From Hyphomicrobium sp. (GTDB taxonomy: Bacteria > Pseudomonadota > Alphaproteobacteria > Rhizobiales > Hyphomicrobiaceae): 64,000 nucleotides of DNA. Position numbers and translations under genes: made by a program. Position 1 is the stretch's first letter. Each line of letters opens with the position of its first letter. Shown one piece after another: positions 8,810 through 17,436 of this stretch. The notes under the pieces were generated by a model, which worked only from the letters and a program-made list of their open reading frames with translations, had not been told where the DNA came from and made no database searches. Location: contig JADJVG010000003.1 of the NCBI GenBank assembly GCA_016716675.1, positions 230,961 to 294,960 on the forward strand, in the 5' to 3' direction.

Positions 8810-10021
8810 TCAACTACGAGCGGCAGCGAGTGCCGTTGTTACGTCATCGATCAAATCTTCAGCGGCTTCCAGGCCCACCGACAAGCGGATGATACCATCG
8901 CTGATGCTGAGTTCGGCGCGCTGTTCGGGCGTAAGCTTAAAGTGGGTCGTGGTGGCCGGGTGCGTGACGAGGCTCTTGGTATCGCCGAGATTATTGGAAA
9001 TCTTAACGAGACGCAGCGCGTTCAAGAACTTGAAGGCGCCGGCTTTGCCGCCCGCCACTTCGAACGCAATCATCTGGCCGCCACCCGGCATCTGAGCTGC
9101 AGCGAGAGCCGCTTGCGGATGATCGGCGCGACCAGGATAGATGACACGGGTCACGTTGCTCTGTGTGGGAAGAATATCGGCGAGCTGGCGCGCGCTTTCA
9201 CACTGCGCTTTGATCCGCAGCGGAATGGTTTCAAGGCTCTTCAGCATGATCCAGGCGGTGAACGGGCTCATCGCCGGGCCGGTTTGGCGAACCCAGTCCT
9301 GCAGATACTTGGTCAGGAAATCCGTTGAACATAGCACCGCGCCGCCGAGGCAGCGGCCCTGGCCATCGATGTGCTTGGTTGTCGAATAGACGACGATATC
9401 GGCGCCGAGCGCCAGCGGCCGTTGCAGCATCGGCGTCGCGAACACGTTATCGACGATCGACAGAATGCCATTGTCGCGGGCAATTTTGCAGACGGCTTTG
9501 ATATCGACGAGTTCGAGCGTCGGGTTTGATGGCGTCTCGAAGAAGAACATCTTCGTGTTCGGGCGGACGGCGGCGCGCCACTGATCGAGATCCTTGCCAT
9601 CGACCAATGTGCAATCAATGCCGAAGCGCGGACACAGCGTCTCGACGACATAGCGGCACGAGCCGAACATCGCGCGGGCGGCGACAACGTGATCGCCGGT
9701 CTTCATATACGACAGCATGGAAGCAGTGACGGCGGCCATGCCAGTGGCGGTGGAGCGGCACTCTTCGGCGCCTTCGAAAATTTTCAGCCGGTCTTCGAAC
9801 ATCGACACGGTCGGATTGCCGAACCGCGAATACTGATACCCCGGGTCTTCATTCTTGAAGCGGGCTTCGGCCTGTTCGGCGCTGTTGTAAATGAAGCCCT
9901 GCGTCAGAAACAACGCTTCCGACGTTTCGTTGTATTGCGAGCGTAATGCGCCGGCATGGACCAATTGGGTCTCCGGTCGCCAGCTCTTGGATGGATCGTC
10001 TTTTTTCGGATCATTCGACAT
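8810..10021 (-). CDS. metZ: O-succinylhomoserine sulfhydrylase
   Basis: MetZ is a PLP enzyme of the Cys/Met metabolism family that makes homocysteine directly from O-succinylhomoserine and sulfide. The 403-aa product has YQYSRFGNPT (62-71), SRFGNPT being family-wide, FETPSNPTLE (151-160 region of the fold), and the PLP lysine K216 in STTKHIDGQGR. A SAM-II riboswitch and an intrinsic terminator lie in the leader, so SAM should repress it. It heads an operon with apaG and argE. Distinguishing it from MetB rests on the SAM-II context and overall similarity to alphaproteobacterial MetZ. Confidence 0.94.
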   Translation of the reverse strand: MSNDPKKDDPSKSWRPETQLVHAGALRSQYNETSEALFLTQGFIYNSAEQAEARFKNEDPGYQYSRFGNPTVSMFEDRLKIFEGAEECRSTATGMAAVTASMLSYMKTGDHVVAARAMFGSCRYVVETLCPRFGIDCTLVDGKDLDQWRAAVRPNTKMFFFETPSNPTLELVDIKAVCKIARDNGILSIVDNVFATPMLQRPLALGADIVVYSTTKHIDGQGRCLGGAVLCSTDFLTKYLQDWVRQTGPAMSPFTAWIMLKSLETIPLRIKAQCESARQLADILPTQSNVTRVIYPGRADHPQAALAAAQMPGGGQMIAFEVAGGKAGAFKFLNALRLVKISNNLGDTKSLVTHPATTTHFKLTPEQRAELSISDGIIRLSVGLEAAEDLIDDVTTALAAARS

Positions 10022-10092
10022 GTGCGCCTGAGCCCCAGTAAGCTGAGTGTGTGAGCCAAGTCCGGAGCCAGCCGTGTGCTGAAACGGACAAC

Positions 10093-10153
10093 AAAAAACC
10101 CCGGCCTTCCATCAGCGCCGGACTTAGAACTGCCGGGCGCGGGGAACCGGGGG
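10093..10153 (-). terminator. Intrinsic terminator in the metZ leader
   Basis: On the minus strand CCCCGG (10152-10147) pairs with CCGGGG (10104-10099), with TTCC/GGAA extending the stem past a two-base bulge and an inner GCGCC/GGCGC stem. Six Ts (10098-10093) follow immediately. It lies between the riboswitch and the metZ start, as expected for control by transcription termination. Confidence 0.75.
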
Positions 10154-10161
10154 CGCACTCG

Positions 10162-10217
10162 GCCTCTTTAGCAATTTGTTTTACGTGGCTGCAAGCCGGC
10201 CGGCAAAAGACCACGAC
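10162..10217 (-). promoter_or_regulatory. SAM-II riboswitch
   Basis: The minus strand shows the SAM-II (metA motif) layout. CGTGG (10215-10211) pairs with CCACG (10188-10184) to form P1. The loop contains the invariant GCCGGCTTGCAGCC block. The 3' part AAACAAATTGCTAAAGAGG supplies the A-rich joining segment and the AAAG that pairs with CTTT of the loop in the pseudoknot. The class senses S-adenosylmethionine and is found in alphaproteobacteria before methionine genes. Here it precedes metZ. Confidence 0.93.
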
Positions 10218-10297
10218 TTCAAGTACCCGAATTAGCGTTGTGGCCCCTTGGCGTCAAGAGCGCCTTCCGCTAGAGCGAACCTGTCGCAAGGAATCGA

Positions 10298-11425
10298 TTG
10301 ATTAACATGGTCAAGACAGGCGCTACGAAGGCCACCGCGGAGGTGCCGGTTTCCGGCATTCTACCGTCTCAGGCGTTGACGCGATTGATCGCGAACGGGC
10401 AGATCATTCTGTCTGAACCTATTGCCGACGCGCAATTACAACCCGCCAGCCTTGATTTGCGGCTCGGTGCCGTCGCCTATCGCGTGCGCGCAAGTTTTCT
10501 GCCGCAGCCCGGATCGCGCGTGCAGACCAAACTCGACGAGCTGGCGATGCACGCGATCAGCCTTAGCCAAGGCGCCGTGCTGGAGACGGGCTGCGTCTAT
10601 ATTGTTCCACTGCTCGAAAGCCTGGATCTGCCCGATAGCATCGAAGCCTCCGCCAACCCGAAAAGCTCGACCGGTCGCCTCGATGTGTTCACGCGCGTAA
10701 TCGCCGATGGCGTCGCGGCCTTCGATCAGATTCCGGCGGGTTATAAGGGCCCGCTCTACGCTGAGATCTGCCCGCAGACATTCCCGATCGTTGTGCGCAA
10801 GGGGTCGCGCCTGTCGCAAATCCGCTTCCGCATCGGAGCGGCGACCGACAGCGACGCCCAGCTTCTCGAACTGCACAAACGCGAACAACTCGTGTCGGAT
10901 CGTGACGCAGACATCTCGGGCGGCATTGCATTGTCCGTCGATCTGGTCGGCGATAAAACCGGGCTCGTCGGCTTCCGTGCCCGCCGCCACACCGGCGTCG
11001 TCGATGTCGACAAGCCGGGCAGTTGTCCGATTGACGAGTATTGGGACCCGATTTATGCGCGTGGCAAGCACCGCCTGATCCTTGACCCCGATCAGTTCTA
11101 TATTCTGGCGTCGAAGGAGGCCGTGCACGTGCCGCCGTCGCACGCCGCCGAAATGGTACCGTTCAATCCGTTGGTAGGCGAGTTCCGCGTGCACTACGCC
11201 GGCTTCATGGACCCCGGTTTCGGCCATGCCGCCGCCGGCGGGCACGGGTCTCGCGTCGTGCTGGAGGTGCGCTCCCACAAGGTGCCGTTCATCCTCGAAC
11301 ACGGGCAGATCATCGGTCGTTTAATCTACGAGCGCATGACCGAGACCCCGGATCTCGTGTATGGCCGGGACCTTAAATCCAACTACCAGGGCCAGGGCCT
11401 GAAGCTCTCCAAGCACTTCAAATAG
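10298..11425 (+). CDS. dcd: dCTP deaminase, double-domain form
   Basis: The enzyme deaminates dCTP to dUTP for thymidylate synthesis. The 375-aa product resembles the long alphaproteobacterial form (DCD family, PF06559), about twice the E. coli Dcd length. Conserved segments include LQPASLDLRLG near 47-57 and SANPKSSTGRLDVFTRV near 117-133. The second half repeats the fold (FNPLVGEFRVHYAGFMDPGFG). Two starts are possible. TTG at 10298 has AAGGA five bases upstream; ATG at 10307 is 14 bases from it, so TTG was kept. It is transcribed divergently from the metZ leader. Confidence 0.85.
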   Translation: MINMVKTGATKATAEVPVSGILPSQALTRLIANGQIILSEPIADAQLQPASLDLRLGAVAYRVRASFLPQPGSRVQTKLDELAMHAISLSQGAVLETGCVYIVPLLESLDLPDSIEASANPKSSTGRLDVFTRVIADGVAAFDQIPAGYKGPLYAEICPQTFPIVVRKGSRLSQIRFRIGAATDSDAQLLELHKREQLVSDRDADISGGIALSVDLVGDKTGLVGFRARRHTGVVDVDKPGSCPIDEYWDPIYARGKHRLILDPDQFYILASKEAVHVPPSHAAEMVPFNPLVGEFRVHYAGFMDPGFGHAAAGGHGSRVVLEVRSHKVPFILEHGQIIGRLIYERMTETPDLVYGRDLKSNYQGQGLKLSKHFK

Positions 11426-11572
11426 CCACCCGCCGGATATTCAAGACCGTTTGTCTGCGGTCGGAGGGCTGCCGCTGGCCGCGCCGTTGACGGCCTCGTT
11501 TCCGCCCGGTTTGTAAGGCTTTTCTGGCGCTGCGTAGTGTTTTTTGGCCACAAACGGCCCGGTTTTTGAAAA

Positions 11573-11606
11573 AGCGGCAAAACCTTTAAGAAAACCGCTG
11601 TTTTTT
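11573..11606 (+). terminator. Possible terminator after dcd
   Basis: AGCGG (11573-11577) and CCGCT (11595-11599) enclose a 17-base loop and are followed by a six-T run. The stem is short, so this is weak. It could end the dcd transcript before the HU gene. Confidence 0.35.
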
Positions 11607-11663
11607 GGCCTCGAATCTGTACTGTTCAACCCATCGTCGATTCGTTCCTAGAGGGAAATTCCA

Positions 11664-11990
11664 ATGGCAAAAGCTGCCGCAAAAGCACCCGCCGCTAAGG
11701 CTGCTGCAAAAGTTGAAACCGTTACGCTGAAGCACATCGCCGCGACGCTGGCCGAAGCGCATGAGATTCCGAAGAAGCAGTCGATCGCGCTTCTCGAAGA
11801 CCTCGTTGCAACGATCGCCAAGCACCTCAAGAAGGGCGCCCGCATCCGCATCGGCGGCCTCGGCGTTCTGCAGGTTCGCAAGCGCCCCGCACGCATGGGC
11901 CGCAACCCGGCCACGGGCGAAGCCATCAAGATCAAGGCATCGAAGAAGATCGCTTTCCGCGCTGCCAAGGAACTGAAAGAGTCGGTCTAA
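11664..11990 (+). CDS. HU family DNA-binding protein
   Basis: HU-type proteins bend and compact DNA in the nucleoid. The 108-aa product has an Ala/Lys-rich N-terminal tail (residues 1-16), then a standard HU fold: helical dimerisation part, IRIGGLGVLQVRKRPARMGRNPATGE forming the beta-arm (core GRNPATGE) and a C-terminal KKIAFRAAKELK helix. The tail resembles the AKAP-type extensions seen in some actinobacterial and alphaproteobacterial HUs. GAGGGAAATTCC precedes the ATG. It is monocistronic, with a strong terminator after it. Confidence 0.93.
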   Translation: MAKAAAKAPAAKAAAKVETVTLKHIAATLAEAHEIPKKQSIALLEDLVATIAKHLKKGARIRIGGLGVLQVRKRPARMGRNPATGEAIKIKASKKIAFRAAKELKESV

Positions 11991-12015
11991 GCGATCGCCT
12001 CTTTTTACAGGACCG

Positions 12016-12044
12016 AAAAAGCCGCCCCTTGAGGCGGCTTTTTT
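12016..12044 (+). terminator. Intrinsic terminator after the HU gene
   Basis: AAAAAGCCGCC and GGCGGCTTTTTT form an 11-base stem with a CCTTGA loop and a T-run, 26 bases after the stop codon. Confidence 0.9.
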
Positions 12045-12138
12045 GTTTGCGCTGGCGACTCTCCTTCGTCGAGCCGGCCGCCAGCGCGGGCTCTGGATCG
12101 ACGTAGGAGAGTCGCCACCTCCAAGCATAGAGCCCAAA

Positions 12139-13311
12139 TTAGCTCTGCGCGAAGTAGTTCGAAATGAAGCGCGCGTAGATGTCGGTCAGGGCTTCGAGGT
12201 CGGCGACGCTCGTGTGCTCATCGACCTGATGGATGGTCGCGTTGATCAGGCCGAACTCGATGACGGGGCAATGGTCCTTGATGAAGCGTGCGTCGGAGGT
12301 GCCGCCGCCGGTGGTCAACTGAGGCGTGCGTCCGGTAACGGATTTGACCGCATCCTTTAGTGTCGTGACGAGCGGTCCGGGCTGCGTCAGGAAAACGTCG
12401 CCGGTCCCGGAGAATTTCAAATCGAAGCGTGCGTCGAGTTCGGCCGCTGCCCCCGTCACCGTGTCGCGCACCCGGGCTTCAATTTTCGGCCGAGACCAAA
12501 GATCGTTGTAACGCACATTCAGGGTCGCATGGGCCTTGCCCGGAATTACGTTTGACGCGGTGTTCGGCACCGAAATGACGGTCACCTGCAAATTCGACGG
12601 CTGGAAATTGGCGGTGCCGTCATCGAGCTTGGCGGATGACAACCGGTCGATGATGCGAGCGAGCTTCGGAACTGGATTTTCCGCAAGGTTGGGATAGGCC
12701 GAATGTCCCTGTTTACCGTGAACGACGAGATCAGCGTTCATCGATCCACGCCGTCCGATTTTGATTTCATCGCCGAGCGCCTTGGGATTGGACGGCTCGC
12801 CGACAAGGCAGGCGTCGAGCACTTCATCACGCGCCTTCAACCAATCGAGCACCTTGGCGGTGCCGTTGATCGAAGGGCCTTCTTCGTCGCCGGTGATGAG
12901 AAACGAAATCGAGCCGCGCGACAGCCGGCCATGCTTTTCGATGTGGCGCAGCGTTGCCGCGACGAACGCTGCCACGCAACCCTTCATATCGACGGCGCCG
13001 CGGCCGTACAGAATGCCGTTATGCACTTCGCCGCCGAACGGCGGAAATTTCCAAGCGGCTGCGTTGCCAACGGGCACGACATCGGTATGCCCTGCGAAGC
13101 ACAAGTGCGGACGCCCGGTGCCGAGGCGCGCATAGAGATTGTCAACGTCGGGCGTGCCAGCTTCCGTGAACACCAAGCGGTGGCATGTGAAGCCGGCCGG
13201 TTCCAGCACGTTCTGCAATAAGGTCAACGCGCCGCCTTCTTGCGGGGTCACACTTTCGCAGCGGATCAAGGCTTGCGTGAGGGCAACCGGGTCTGTCGGA
13301 ATGAATGGCAT
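12139..13311 (-). CDS. dapE: Succinyl-diaminopimelate desuccinylase
   Basis: DapE hydrolyses N-succinyl-LL-diaminopimelate in lysine and peptidoglycan precursor synthesis. The 390-aa M20 enzyme has H75 and D77 (GHTDVVP), D108 in GRGAVDMKG, and E143-E144 in GDEEGPSING; the last block with GTAKVLDWL is DapE-specific. C-terminal FGLINATIHQVDEHT carries the late zinc histidine. It is the last gene of a minus-strand run starting at dapD, which catalyses the step two before it. Confidence 0.95.
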   Translation of the reverse strand: MPFIPTDPVALTQALIRCESVTPQEGGALTLLQNVLEPAGFTCHRLVFTEAGTPDVDNLYARLGTGRPHLCFAGHTDVVPVGNAAAWKFPPFGGEVHNGILYGRGAVDMKGCVAAFVAATLRHIEKHGRLSRGSISFLITGDEEGPSINGTAKVLDWLKARDEVLDACLVGEPSNPKALGDEIKIGRRGSMNADLVVHGKQGHSAYPNLAENPVPKLARIIDRLSSAKLDDGTANFQPSNLQVTVISVPNTASNVIPGKAHATLNVRYNDLWSRPKIEARVRDTVTGAAAELDARFDLKFSGTGDVFLTQPGPLVTTLKDAVKSVTGRTPQLTTGGGTSDARFIKDHCPVIEFGLINATIHQVDEHTSVADLEALTDIYARFISNYFAQS

Positions 13312-13322
13312 CGGGCGCTCGG

Positions 13323-14057
13323 CTAAGGTTGTGGACGTGCAAACGGGAGCGGCATCTCGCGCCCCTCAAGCTGTTGCACCATGGAAATCTTCTGCCAGAT
13401 CTTCGCGGAAAGTGCAGACGTCAGGCGTTCGATATCGCCGACGGTATCAACGACGACCGGGTCGCTGATGCGTTCAGCATACAGCGCGGCGAGCTTCGCC
13501 GTCAAAGACAGCATTTCAGAGCAGTAATCGAGATACCGCATCAGCTCGAATGGCGTCATGTTGCGTTCTGGCGAACTCGATACGCGGGCGGCACCCAACA
13601 TGCTCGGGTCTTTAGTCAACTGATGCATGTCGATGACATGCACGATGGAGCGCAATTCGTGCAATGCCTTCAGCGCATTGGTGCGTTTCCAGCGTGCCTC
13701 AAACGTCCACACGAAAAACGCCGAGCCGCCGATGAAGATTGCCAAGCTAATCGCGGCGTCGAAGCCTTGTAGAAAATCGGAGAGTTCGTCCGAGCCCTTC
13801 AGGGTCGCAGCAAACTGCAGCAGCAGAAATAGCACGGCGAGCGTCGCGATCTGCACCAGCGCGAGAGCGCAGCGCAGCCCCCAATGCGGCCGCGTCACTT
13901 CGATGACGCGATCGGCCGTCTGCCGCGAGAGCGCAACGAGGTCGGAACAGACGTACCACAAGCCCGAGCCCGGAAAGCGTTCGCTGACGCGCCGCGCCAG
14001 GGCCTCGATCGTCTCCGTGATCTTCTCGGCCTTGAGCGTGCGGTACATGGGTCGCAT
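13323..14057 (-). CDS. Conserved hypothetical membrane protein between dap genes
   Basis: I do not recognise a named family. The 244-aa product has a soluble N-terminal helix region (about 1-55), two hydrophobic segments (about 62-85, LALVQIATLAVLFLLLQF, and about 103-120, ISLAIFIGGSAFFVWTF), then a mainly helical cytoplasmic or periplasmic C-terminal half. An alternative ATG three codons in (14048) gives MYRTLKAEK. It starts 12 bases after the DUF805 gene and ends 11 bases before dapE, so it belongs to the dap operon. A link to cell-wall precursor supply is only inferred from position. Confidence 0.75.
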   Translation of the reverse strand: MRPMYRTLKAEKITETIEALARRVSERFPGSGLWYVCSDLVALSRQTADRVIEVTRPHWGLRCALALVQIATLAVLFLLLQFAATLKGSDELSDFLQGFDAAISLAIFIGGSAFFVWTFEARWKRTNALKALHELRSIVHVIDMHQLTKDPSMLGAARVSSSPERNMTPFELMRYLDYCSEMLSLTAKLAALYAERISDPVVVDTVGDIERLTSALSAKIWQKISMVQQLEGREMPLPFARPQP

Positions 14058-14069
14058 GCGGTCCCGGTT

Positions 14070-14528
14070 CTAAGTATTGCGCATGTCGGCGTTCAGGGGA
14101 TCGGGGCCGAAGCGGTTTGTGCCGGTCGTGCCCTCGAGCAGGCCATTGTCGATGACGATGAACAAGATCGCGACCGCAAATGACAGGTAGACTGCGAATT
14201 GCAGGGCCGTCAAATTTTCGTCGTCCGCGAAGCTACCGAAATAGTCACCAATAATGAACGCTAGCAACGGGAGCTGCACGACGTAGCCAAGCCACCAAGG
14301 CCAATCGCGATCGTTACAGCGCTTCACAGTCAGCGCGGTCGTTGGAAAGAGAAAGACGACGTTGGCAACGGTCGACGCAAGCGACGCGACCGGAGCAGCG
14401 TAGTAGCCGGGGTCCGTCAGCCAAAAGTAAGCCGATTCAAAGGCCATCAGAACCACAAAGCCGACCCACCACTGTTGCCGGCCGATGCGCCCCTGAAGGC
14501 CCAGAAACAACTGGGCCGCTTGGTCCAT
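14070..14528 (-). CDS. DUF805 family membrane protein
   Basis: The 152-aa product begins with LFLGLQGRIGRQQWW, the characteristic entry of DUF805 proteins (usually F..GR..R..FW), followed by four hydrophobic segments (about 22-40, 46-66, 79-96 and 108-128). The motif VKRCNDRDWPWW is also typical (RL.D.G.sgWW). The ATG lies one base after the dapD stop, so translation is probably coupled. DUF805 proteins are inner-membrane proteins of unknown function, and they recur beside dap genes in this order. Confidence 0.85.
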   Translation of the reverse strand: MDQAAQLFLGLQGRIGRQQWWVGFVVLMAFESAYFWLTDPGYYAAPVASLASTVANVVFLFPTTALTVKRCNDRDWPWWLGYVVQLPLLAFIIGDYFGSFADDENLTALQFAVYLSFAVAILFIVIDNGLLEGTTGTNRFGPDPLNADMRNT

Positions 14529-14529
14529 A

Positions 14530-15372
14530 TCAGTCTCTCAGCAATTCGTTGATGCTGGTCTTGCTGCGGGTTTTGGCATCGACGCGCTTGACGATGACCG
14601 CGCAATAGAGGCTCGGTCCCGGTTCGCCATTCGGCAGCGGCTTGCCCGGCATCGCGCCGGAAACGACGACAGAATACGGCGGCACTTTGCCGAACATTTT
14701 TTCGCCGGTGGCGCGATCAATGATGGTCGTGGATGCGCCAAGGTAGACGCCCATCGACAGCACCGAACCTTCGCCGACTTGCACGCCTTCGGCCACTTCG
14801 GCACGCGCGCCGATGAAGCAGTTGTCTTCGATGACGACGGGACCAGCCTGCAGCGGTTCGAGCACGCCGCCGATGCCAGCGCCGCCCGAGATGTGGCAGT
14901 TCTTGCCGATCTGCGCGCAGCTGCCGACGGTGGCCCAGGTATCGACCATAGTGCCGCTATCGACATACGCGCCGAGGTTGACGAATGACGGGAGCAGCAC
15001 TGCGCCCGGCGCGATGTAGGCCGAATGGCGGACGATGGCGCCCGGCAGCACGCGGAACCCGCCCTTGCGGAATTCAGCTTCACCCCAGCCTTCGAATTTC
15101 GGGCGCACTTTATCCCAATAGAAGCTTTCGGCCGGACCGCCGGGGATCAGCTGCATGTCGTTCAAACGGAACGACAGCAGCACGGCCTTTTTTAGCCACT
15201 GATTGACGACCCATTCGCCGTCCTTTTTTTCCGCCACGCGGACGTGACCATTGTCGAGCATGCCAAGCGTGTATTCGACCGCTGAACGGACTTCCCCTTT
15301 GGTCGAGAAGCCAAGGGCGTCGCGGTCTTCCCATGCGGTTTCAATGGTCTTCTGAAGGGCGCTGTGGGGCAT
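14530..15372 (-). CDS. dapD: Tetrahydrodipicolinate N-succinyltransferase
   Basis: DapD transfers succinyl from succinyl-CoA to tetrahydrodipicolinate in the succinylase branch of lysine/mDAP synthesis. The product from ATG 15372 is 280 aa and begins MPHSALQKTIETAW. It shows the hexapeptide-repeat left-handed beta-helix (GAYVDSGTMVDTWATVGSCAQIG, shortened core GTMVDTWATVGSCAQIG), GAGIGGVLEPLQAGPV and DNCFIGARAEVAEG. The longer ORF start at 15441 adds 23 residues unlike the family. It is first in the dapD-DUF805-hypothetical-dapE operon. Confidence 0.96.
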   Translation of the reverse strand: MPHSALQKTIETAWEDRDALGFSTKGEVRSAVEYTLGMLDNGHVRVAEKKDGEWVVNQWLKKAVLLSFRLNDMQLIPGGPAESFYWDKVRPKFEGWGEAEFRKGGFRVLPGAIVRHSAYIAPGAVLLPSFVNLGAYVDSGTMVDTWATVGSCAQIGKNCHISGGAGIGGVLEPLQAGPVVIEDNCFIGARAEVAEGVQVGEGSVLSMGVYLGASTTIIDRATGEKMFGKVPPYSVVVSGAMPGKPLPNGEPGPSLYCAVIVKRVDAKTRSKTSINELLRD

Positions 15373-15481
15373 GTGGCTCTCTCTTGAAGCTGGCGAAATC
15401 TGGAGCCGCGTTGTGGCCTCAGCCTCCCCAGGTGTCAACACGGCTGTCTCTCGGCTGGCGGTGCGGCGGCGTTTTGACCGG

Positions 15482-16864
15482 CTAGAAGCGTACCGACATG
15501 CCGGTCAGCAGGAAATCGAATGGCCTGATCTCAGACGTAACGGAGCCCTCCGCGGCGCCCGTCGCGCTGGTCCGCAGGGTGCTTTCGACACGGTTTACTG
15601 ACGCATAAAGATCGACACCTTCAGCCAGCGTCTGGACGACCGACGCACCGTAGATCGTGACGTCCGCGCCAGAGATAAAGTCCTGTGCGCCGAGCGTTGC
15701 GGCGTCGATGCGCTGGCCTGTGTAAAGAACGCCGGCGCCTGCGTCCTTGTGCCAGTATTGGCCGAAGATCGTCGTCTTGCCGCACGCCAGCCACTGACGC
15801 TCGATGCCGCCGACGAGATAGTAAAACGCCTCATCGTCATCGATGCCCGAAATGTCGCCGTAGAGATGGGCGGTGTTGTTGTCCTGGCCGTATCCAGCGG
15901 CAGCGTTCAGGAACAGCCCGGTTGCCGTATCCATAACCGCAATGGAGCCGCCAATCTCCCAGCAGTCGAGCCGCATGCGGTCGGTGGTGCGCGCGCAGCC
16001 CCGCCGATTTTGCGGGCTGTCGTCTTCCCATTGGGCAGCGCCCAACGCCGCCGCGACCCGGACCCTGCCCGTCTCTCCAGCAAAACGAAGCGCAATGTCC
16101 TTGAAGTCGTTCTGTCCCCAGGAGGCCGATAGCGTGAAACCGGCAATCGCCGGGCTGTCATAGCGGGCGGCGGCCCAGCGGTGGCCTTCGCCCCAGACGG
16201 CGTTGCGGCCTTTGAAAATCACATCGCCGAACCGCATGTCCGATAGCGTGCCGTCATCGCGGCGTATGTACCAGCCGCGCTCCAGATAGCCGAGCAGGAT
16301 CGGCAGGCCGGGGCTCATCACGCTGGTCGTGTTGGCAAGTGTCGATTCCGTTGCGCCATCGGTGGCCATCGAAACCAGGCCGAGCGAGACATCGCCGAGC
16401 GCCTTATTTTTGAGCTGCCAGTGGGCATAGCGGACTTCGAGGGGACCGCCTGACGATACATAGCGGGTCTGATCCATTGGTGCGAAAGGGCTTGGATTGG
16501 GCCCGATTTCAATGACAAATCCGGCCGACGTGGCGCTGTCGATCGGGGCGGTGCCGGCCACCCGTACGCGCGGCCGCTTGACCTCGTTGGAGACGACGAA
16601 GGCGTCGGTTTGCTTGCCGTCGTCCCATACCATGATCGGCCACGTCACGATGCCGGAGACGACAAGGGAAACTTTGCGGTTGCCTTTGCGGGCGCTGAAC
16701 GCTTCGAGGTCGGCGATGCGGCTTTCGAGATCGCTGCAGCAGGGGGCGGAAATGCTTTCCGCTGCCGCCAGCCCCGGCAAACACAGTGCCGCCCACAGCC
16801 CCATGACGAAGGCCGAGCCGGCAACTTTTAAAGTCCTGGTCGCCAGCATGGAGGGTCTCGGCAT
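15482..16864 (-). CDS. Alphaproteobacterial porin-like outer membrane protein
   Basis: From ATG 16864 the product is 460 aa with a signal peptide (about residues 5-36: MLATRTLKVAGSAFVMG then ALCLPGLAAAES). The mature N-terminus has the coiled segment DLESRIADLEAFSARKGNRK, a signature of rhizobial porins that precedes the barrel. Alternating amphipathic strands follow, ending with SVRF, the terminal aromatic expected for outer-membrane insertion. Two cysteine pairs (SAPCCSDLE; RRGCARTTDRMRLDC) are notable. ATG 16849 is an equally possible start. It forms a water-filled channel by family knowledge; specificity is unknown. Confidence 0.8.
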   Translation of the reverse strand: MPRPSMLATRTLKVAGSAFVMGLWAALCLPGLAAAESISAPCCSDLESRIADLEAFSARKGNRKVSLVVSGIVTWPIMVWDDGKQTDAFVVSNEVKRPRVRVAGTAPIDSATSAGFVIEIGPNPSPFAPMDQTRYVSSGGPLEVRYAHWQLKNKALGDVSLGLVSMATDGATESTLANTTSVMSPGLPILLGYLERGWYIRRDDGTLSDMRFGDVIFKGRNAVWGEGHRWAAARYDSPAIAGFTLSASWGQNDFKDIALRFAGETGRVRVAAALGAAQWEDDSPQNRRGCARTTDRMRLDCWEIGGSIAVMDTATGLFLNAAAGYGQDNNTAHLYGDISGIDDDEAFYYLVGGIERQWLACGKTTIFGQYWHKDAGAGVLYTGQRIDAATLGAQDFISGADVTIYGASVVQTLAEGVDLYASVNRVESTLRTSATGAAEGSVTSEIRPFDFLLTGMSVRF

Positions 16865-17109
16865 ATAGCGCGGGATGATGTGAAGCGGCCGAAGTGTACT
16901 TGGCTTCGCGCCGTTGGAAAGACTGCCGGCACTCGTCAATTGGATGGAGGCACCGGCTTGGTGCGGAAGGTGACGTGACATGGGTGGATTGTGCACCGCC
17001 CGATGCCAGTGTTGTTCCAGGCGGCTACAGACGGGGGATTGCGAATCTGACTATAGCTGGCAGGTTATTCTGCCCCCGACCACATTAGGTCACATCAGGA
17101 CATACACCC

Positions 17110-17376
17110 ATGGCAAAGTCAGAAAAGACCGGCGCGAAGGTTTCTTCCGCAGCGTCCAAGGTCTTGAAGAGCAAGACAGCCTCGAAAGCCGAAAAAACCG
17201 TTGCGGCCTCCGCCTTAACGCAGACCAAGAGCGCCAAGGAAGTAACCGGCAAAGCCGTCGCTTCCGCTGCATCTACGATCCTGAAAAGCAAGACCGCAAG
17301 CAAGGCCGCCAAGTCCGTCGCCGCTTCGGCCTTGACGCAGAAGGTCAAGGCAACGAAGACGGCCAAGAAGAAATAA
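17110..17376 (+). CDS. Small Lys/Ala-rich protein with an internal duplication
   Basis: The 88-aa, highly basic product consists almost entirely of two copies of one unit: SSAASKVLKSKTASKAEKTV (about 12-31) and ASAASTILKSKTASKAAKSV (about 51-70), each followed by AASALTQ. Such Ala/Lys-rich short proteins are widespread in Hyphomicrobiales without assigned function; the composition resembles histone-H1-like or nucleoid-associated tails. Nucleic-acid binding is only inferred from charge. It is monocistronic and faces the thioredoxin-like gene across a strong hairpin. Confidence 0.75.
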   Translation: MAKSEKTGAKVSSAASKVLKSKTASKAEKTVAASALTQTKSAKEVTGKAVASAASTILKSKTASKAAKSVAASALTQKVKATKTAKKK

Positions 17377-17387
17377 AATAGATAAAC

Positions 17388-17417
17388 GACCGGTCCGAAC
17401 CAGAGTTCGGGCCGGTC
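17388..17417. terminator. Hairpin between two convergent genes
   Basis: GACCGGTCCGAAC (17388-17400) pairs along 13 positions (one G-T) with GTTCGGGCCGGTC (17405-17417), with a four-base loop. It lies between two convergent stop codons. There is no T-run, so it may act as a Rho-associated or bidirectional stability element. Confidence 0.5.
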
Positions 17418-17436
17418 GCTCCCGGCTGCAGATCCG

